A DNA stretch of 64,000 nucleotides from JAYQKL01 sp965243245 (lineage in GTDB: Bacteria > Pseudomonadota > Alphaproteobacteria > RS24). This document shows, one piece after another, positions 60,951-64,000 of the stretch. A program made the position numbers and the translations under genes. Positions within the stretch are counted from its first letter, which is position 1. Each line of letters opens with the position of its first letter. The stretch spans positions 1,736,001 through 1,800,000 of the forward strand of contig OZ251536.1 in assembly GCA_965243245.1 (NCBI GenBank), written 5' to 3'. A model generated the notes under the pieces. The model searched no databases, was not told the DNA's origin, and saw only the letters and a list, made by a program, of their open reading frames with translations.

Positions 60951-61088
60951 AACAGCTCTTTTAGCTACAAATTAGCATTTTTTGCACTCGTGTGTCAGTA
61001 AATTGATAAACGCAAACTCAACCGCCTTAGTAGCATTATTTGCTCACACAGTGTATAAATTATTGAGAGCCGAGTACAAAAGGATGCT

Positions 61089-62252
61089 ATGGTGCAAAAA
61101 GGACACAATTATATGATGGATAAAACAGGAAAGCCAGTATTTAGGCCAATATTTAGGCCAATATTTAGGCCAATATTTAGGCAAGTGATGAACGGTTTTC
61201 TGCTTACGTCTATGTTTATTATGGCGACTGTATGGTTTGATTTTTGTGGCTCTGCTGCGGCGCGGGATTTATTTGAAGTTAAAAACATTAAAGTTGATGC
61301 AAGAGATAAAACGGTCACGGCGGCACGGACCAAGGCTCTGCGCGCAGGGCAAATAGAGGCATTTGATGCTTTATTGAAACGTATCACGCGCAGTCAAGAT
61401 TGGGCGGTGCTTCCGCGCGGCGCAGATAGTGATGTCGAAAACCATATTTTAAGTTTCCGTGTGCAAAACGAAAAGAACTCTAATCGCCGCTATCTTGCGA
61501 CTTTGTCATTTCAGTTTGATATGAACAAAGTTATTTCTTTGCTGAATGACCTGCATATTCCGTATATCGAATCGCAAGCAAAACCGGCTCTGATTATCCC
61601 TTTATTGGAAGATGTTACGGGCTATCGCCTCTGGGAAAGCAATTGGTGGACGCAAGGCTGGAGCTTGCCAGACTTGGACAGTATTCCGGCGCCGTTGATT
61701 CTGGCGCAAGGCGATGCCAAAGATGCGGCCGCTTTGAGCATTGAGGATATTTTGCTCGGCGACACAAAAAACATGAGTGCCATTGCCTCACGTTATAATG
61801 CTGATGCCGTGGTTGTGGCTCATGCGAATGCGTCCGAAGTTGGACGCTTGGATGTCGCTGTTTATCAATATACCGCGCAGGGTAGCCGGTTATTTTTTCG
61901 CACCTTCACAAGCCAAGAAGAGCCCAAAAACATGCGCAATCAAGCAGTTGCAGAAATTGCACAAGCCTTTTCCAACGAATGGAAAGAAAGCGCGATTGTC
62001 AGCATTAATGACATGGCGACTTTTACGCTTGCCGCAGATTTTGACCGTATGGATAGTTGGTTGCAAATGCAGGCGCGATTACAAAAAGCGAGTTTTATCA
62101 AAAATATGCAATTACATGTCGTGACGTCACATGGCGCCATTATGTCTTTATCTTATACGGGTTCGGTTGAGCAGCTGGCGGCAAACCTTGCGCAAAATGA
62201 TATGTATTTGCGAGAGGATGAGAGCGGGTGGCGATTAAAATTGCGCCGCTAG
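61089..62252 (+). CDS. DUF2066 family exported protein
   Basis: A 387-residue protein of the DUF2066 family found between purM and hda in alphaproteobacteria; function unknown. The hydrophobic signal (about 38-55) is preceded by a 33-residue stretch with FRPI repeated three times, made by a 12-bp tandem repeat. The start is uncertain: 61089 has AAGGA 5 bp upstream, but ATG 61188 (MNGFLLTSMF) would give a standard signal peptide with an AGG just ahead in the last repeat unit. Confidence 0.8.
   Translation: MVQKGHNYMMDKTGKPVFRPIFRPIFRPIFRQVMNGFLLTSMFIMATVWFDFCGSAAARDLFEVKNIKVDARDKTVTAARTKALRAGQIEAFDALLKRITRSQDWAVLPRGADSDVENHILSFRVQNEKNSNRRYLATLSFQFDMNKVISLLNDLHIPYIESQAKPALIIPLLEDVTGYRLWESNWWTQGWSLPDLDSIPAPLILAQGDAKDAAALSIEDILLGDTKNMSAIASRYNADAVVVAHANASEVGRLDVAVYQYTAQGSRLFFRTFTSQEEPKNMRNQAVAEIAQAFSNEWKESAIVSINDMATFTLAADFDRMDSWLQMQARLQKASFIKNMQLHVVTSHGAIMSLSYTGSVEQLAANLAQNDMYLREDESGWRLKLRR
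61138..61184. repeat. 12-bp tandem repeat at the DUF2066 start
   Basis: The unit TATTTAGGCCAA occurs three times plus a partial fourth, 4 bp before ATG 61188. It reads FRPI in frame from 61089. Confidence 0.95.
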
Positions 62253-62284
62253 ACATTCATTTTTAAAAGGGTCATCATAGTCTT

Positions 62285-63340
62285 ATGTTTATGCGCACGA
62301 TTAATATTTATCTTATTATAGGGGGAGGGCTTTATCTGATTTATAGCTTGTCGGATATTTTGCTTCCCTTTGTTGCGGGATTTGCGATTGCTTATTTATT
62401 AGACCCTGTGGCGGACGGGCTCGAAAAAATGAGAGTTCCGCGTGTTGCGGCAACGGCTCTTATTACGGCGGGGTTCATGATGCTTGCCTTGGGGTGTGTT
62501 TTTTTTGGGCTGCCGATTATTGTCGAGCAAATTTTAACTCTTTTAGAGGTTCTTCCCAAGCATATTGAAAATCTTCGCAACGGGTTAGACGCCATGGGAC
62601 GCAATGAACAAATCAGTCAAATTATTGAACGCATTTCAGATGATGGTCTGAATACATTGGGGCTTATTGGGCAAGAATTATTTCTCAAATCGCTTTCTTT
62701 CCTCAATGCGCTGGCTCTGCTGATTGTGACGCCTGTTGTTGCGGTTTATATTCTTAATGATTGGGACCGGATAGTGGCTCATATTGATGGTTATTTACCG
62801 CCGCAAAAAGCGGGTCAAATCCGTATTATTGCCAAGCAAATTGATGATGTTTTGCGAGGGTTTGTTCATGGTCAGGGATTGGTTTGCCTGTTTTTGGGTA
62901 GCTTTTATGCCACGGGGCTGTATTTTGTCGGGCTTGAGGGCGGCGTGTTGACAGGTATTATTGCGGGTCTTATTAGCTTTATTCCCTATATTGGTGCTTT
63001 GTTTGGGATGCTTATGGCTATTTTCTTAGGCATTTTTCAGTTCTGGCCCGAATGGCAGGGTTTTGTCATGATAGCGATTGTTTTTGGGATTGGTCAATTT
63101 ATTGAGGGTAATTTTCTGACCCCCCGTTTGATTGGCGAACGGGTGCGCTTGCATCCTGTATGGATAATGTTTGCTTTACTGGCTTTTGGGTCTTGGTTTG
63201 GTTTTCTTGGTTTGTTGTTAGCTGTTCCTATTGCCGCAACGCTTGGTGTTTTGGTGCGGTCGGGGATGACGCTCTATGGGGAAATCATTGAGCTTGAATT
63301 ATCCGATACCAAGCCATCGGATAAAGATACTCTGGCATAG
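62285..63340 (+). CDS. AI-2E/PerM-family membrane protein
   Basis: A 351-residue member of the AI-2E transporter (PerM/YdiK) superfamily with about seven to eight TM helices and the typical ISFIPYIGALFG and EGNFLTPRLIGERVRLHP segments. Family members include permeases and Na+/H+ antiporters; the substrate here is unknown. The hda gene starts 10 bp downstream; PerM-hda linkage is common in alphaproteobacteria. Confidence 0.88.
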   Translation: MFMRTINIYLIIGGGLYLIYSLSDILLPFVAGFAIAYLLDPVADGLEKMRVPRVAATALITAGFMMLALGCVFFGLPIIVEQILTLLEVLPKHIENLRNGLDAMGRNEQISQIIERISDDGLNTLGLIGQELFLKSLSFLNALALLIVTPVVAVYILNDWDRIVAHIDGYLPPQKAGQIRIIAKQIDDVLRGFVHGQGLVCLFLGSFYATGLYFVGLEGGVLTGIIAGLISFIPYIGALFGMLMAIFLGIFQFWPEWQGFVMIAIVFGIGQFIEGNFLTPRLIGERVRLHPVWIMFALLAFGSWFGFLGLLLAVPIAATLGVLVRSGMTLYGEIIELELSDTKPSDKDTLA

Positions 63341-63350
63341 GAAGGGATGG

Positions 63351-64000
63351 ATGAGCGCAACACAACTCATCTTAGAGTTACCACACTTGCCGGCATATAA
63401 GCGCGAAGACTTCTTTGTTGCAGATTGTAATGCCGAGGCGGTCTCGATGATTGATGCTGACCTATCTTGGGCGCAACCGGTTAAAGCACTTGTGGGGCCT
63501 AAAGCGAGCGGGAAGTCTCATTTGGCGGCCGTTTGGGGATTGCAAGTCAATGCCGATATTTTTTCTGTGTCAGCCTTAAATGAAGAGCACCTGCTTGATT
63601 TAATGGATGCCCCCGCTTTGGTTATTGATGATTTAGATGATATTCAAAAAGAGCATGAAGAAATTGTTTTTCATTTATTCAACAATGCCGTTCAAACTAG
63701 AAAAGCCCTTCTTTTATGTGCCTGCCAGCCTTTGTCAAAACTGAATATTGGGCTGCCTGATTTAGTGTCGCGGCTTTGTGCGGTTGAAACGGCGCGGCTG
63801 GAAGCCCCTTGTGAAAACCTTATGTCTGCGGTGATGGTGAAGCTATTTTATGATCGTCAAATTCGGGTTAATGAAAAAATAATATCCTATATCCTGCCGC
63901 GTATGGAGCGGTCATTTGCGGGCATAAACGAAATTGTGGACAGGGTTGACCGCGCCTCTTTGATTGGGAAAAAAGCTGTCACAATTCCGCTGATAAGTCA
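63351..64000 (+). CDS. hda: DnaA-related replication regulator Hda/HdaA-like (3' end cut by window)
   Basis: Short DnaA-like AAA+ protein that, with the sliding clamp, promotes ATP hydrolysis by DnaA and blocks re-initiation. The 216 visible residues start MSATQLILELPHLPAY with a clamp-binding-like QLILEL, then the P-loop GPKASGKSH, the Walker B LVIDDLDD and the sensor region. The frame is open to the window edge. ATG 63351 follows GAAGGG. Confidence 0.88.
   Translation, partial: MSATQLILELPHLPAYKREDFFVADCNAEAVSMIDADLSWAQPVKALVGPKASGKSHLAAVWGLQVNADIFSVSALNEEHLLDLMDAPALVIDDLDDIQKEHEEIVFHLFNNAVQTRKALLLCACQPLSKLNIGLPDLVSRLCAVETARLEAPCENLMSAVMVKLFYDRQIRVNEKIISYILPRMERSFAGINEIVDRVDRASLIGKKAVTIPLIS

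Noticed and set aside
10823..61088. tRNA, rRNA, tmRNA or other known RNA genes in the spacers
   Set aside because: I read each intergenic gap and saw no T-loop/acceptor pattern or other recognisable RNA fold.

Overview
The window looks like a chromosome segment of an alphaproteobacterium of moderate, fairly AT-leaning composition. The case rests on gene order: rpsF-rpsR-DUF2232-rplI-dnaB-alr followed by mlaE-mlaF-radA-cvpA-purF-SDR; fabD-fabG-acpP-fabF-mltG-gmk; lptF-lptG-lptD-surA-ksgA; pepA-holC-ndk; purM-purN divergent from DUF2066-perM-hda; ppx-rlmE; and TPR-bamB-der next to panB. A marine SAR116-like or rhodospirilloid lineage would fit, but that is a guess.

Layout. 1-10.8 kb: NAD synthetase (cut by the left edge), GluRS, citramalate synthase, a convergent LOG-family gene, the psd-pssA pair (phosphatidylethanolamine synthesis) and a two-gene RND efflux operon. 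11-16.6 kb: ppx-rlmE, then guaB-TPR-guaA (GMP branch). 16.6-28.2 kb: an accessory region inserted between guaA and panB. It carries a DoxX gene, a type I restriction-modification operon (hsdM, HEPN-like gene, hsdS, hsdR), an oxidoreductase/cytochrome b561 pair, a CsoR-type metal-response cluster (predicted outer-membrane protein, HMA protein, MerT-like protein, CsoR repressor), and a ferric-reductase-like plus SMR pair. 28.2-33.2 kb: panB, TPR membrane protein, bamB, der and a lipoprotein. 33.2-44.3 kb: a long minus-strand run from rpsF to the SDR beside purF. 44.7-49.8 kb: fatty-acid synthesis genes, mltG and gmk. 49.8-56.5 kb: ksgA, surA and the lptD/G/F envelope genes. 56.7-64 kb: pepA, holC, ndk, purN/purM, DUF2066, perM and the start of hda (cut by the right edge).

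The main unusual signal is a set of about eighteen short tandem duplications (units of 8-33 bp, 2-12 copies). They sit mostly on gene junctions and contain or abut stop and start codons (cimA/LOG, surA/ksgA, pepA/holC, purF/SDR, mlaE, DUF2232), or lie in frame at protein ends and loops (rplI, purM, alr, DUF2066, cytochrome b561). Two different arrays stand back to back in the divergent rpsF/fabD region. None has CRISPR-like spacers.

Other points: the guaA 3' end is partly copied next to the restriction island, as expected at an integration hotspot. A 17-bp CsoR-like operator lies over the -10 element and first codon of the metal cluster, suggesting a leaderless, metal-derepressed message. The hsdS gene carries a perfect 31-bp internal direct repeat. 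No tRNA, rRNA, transposase, integrase or CRISPR array was found. The only gene-free stretch over 300 bp is 44283-44696.
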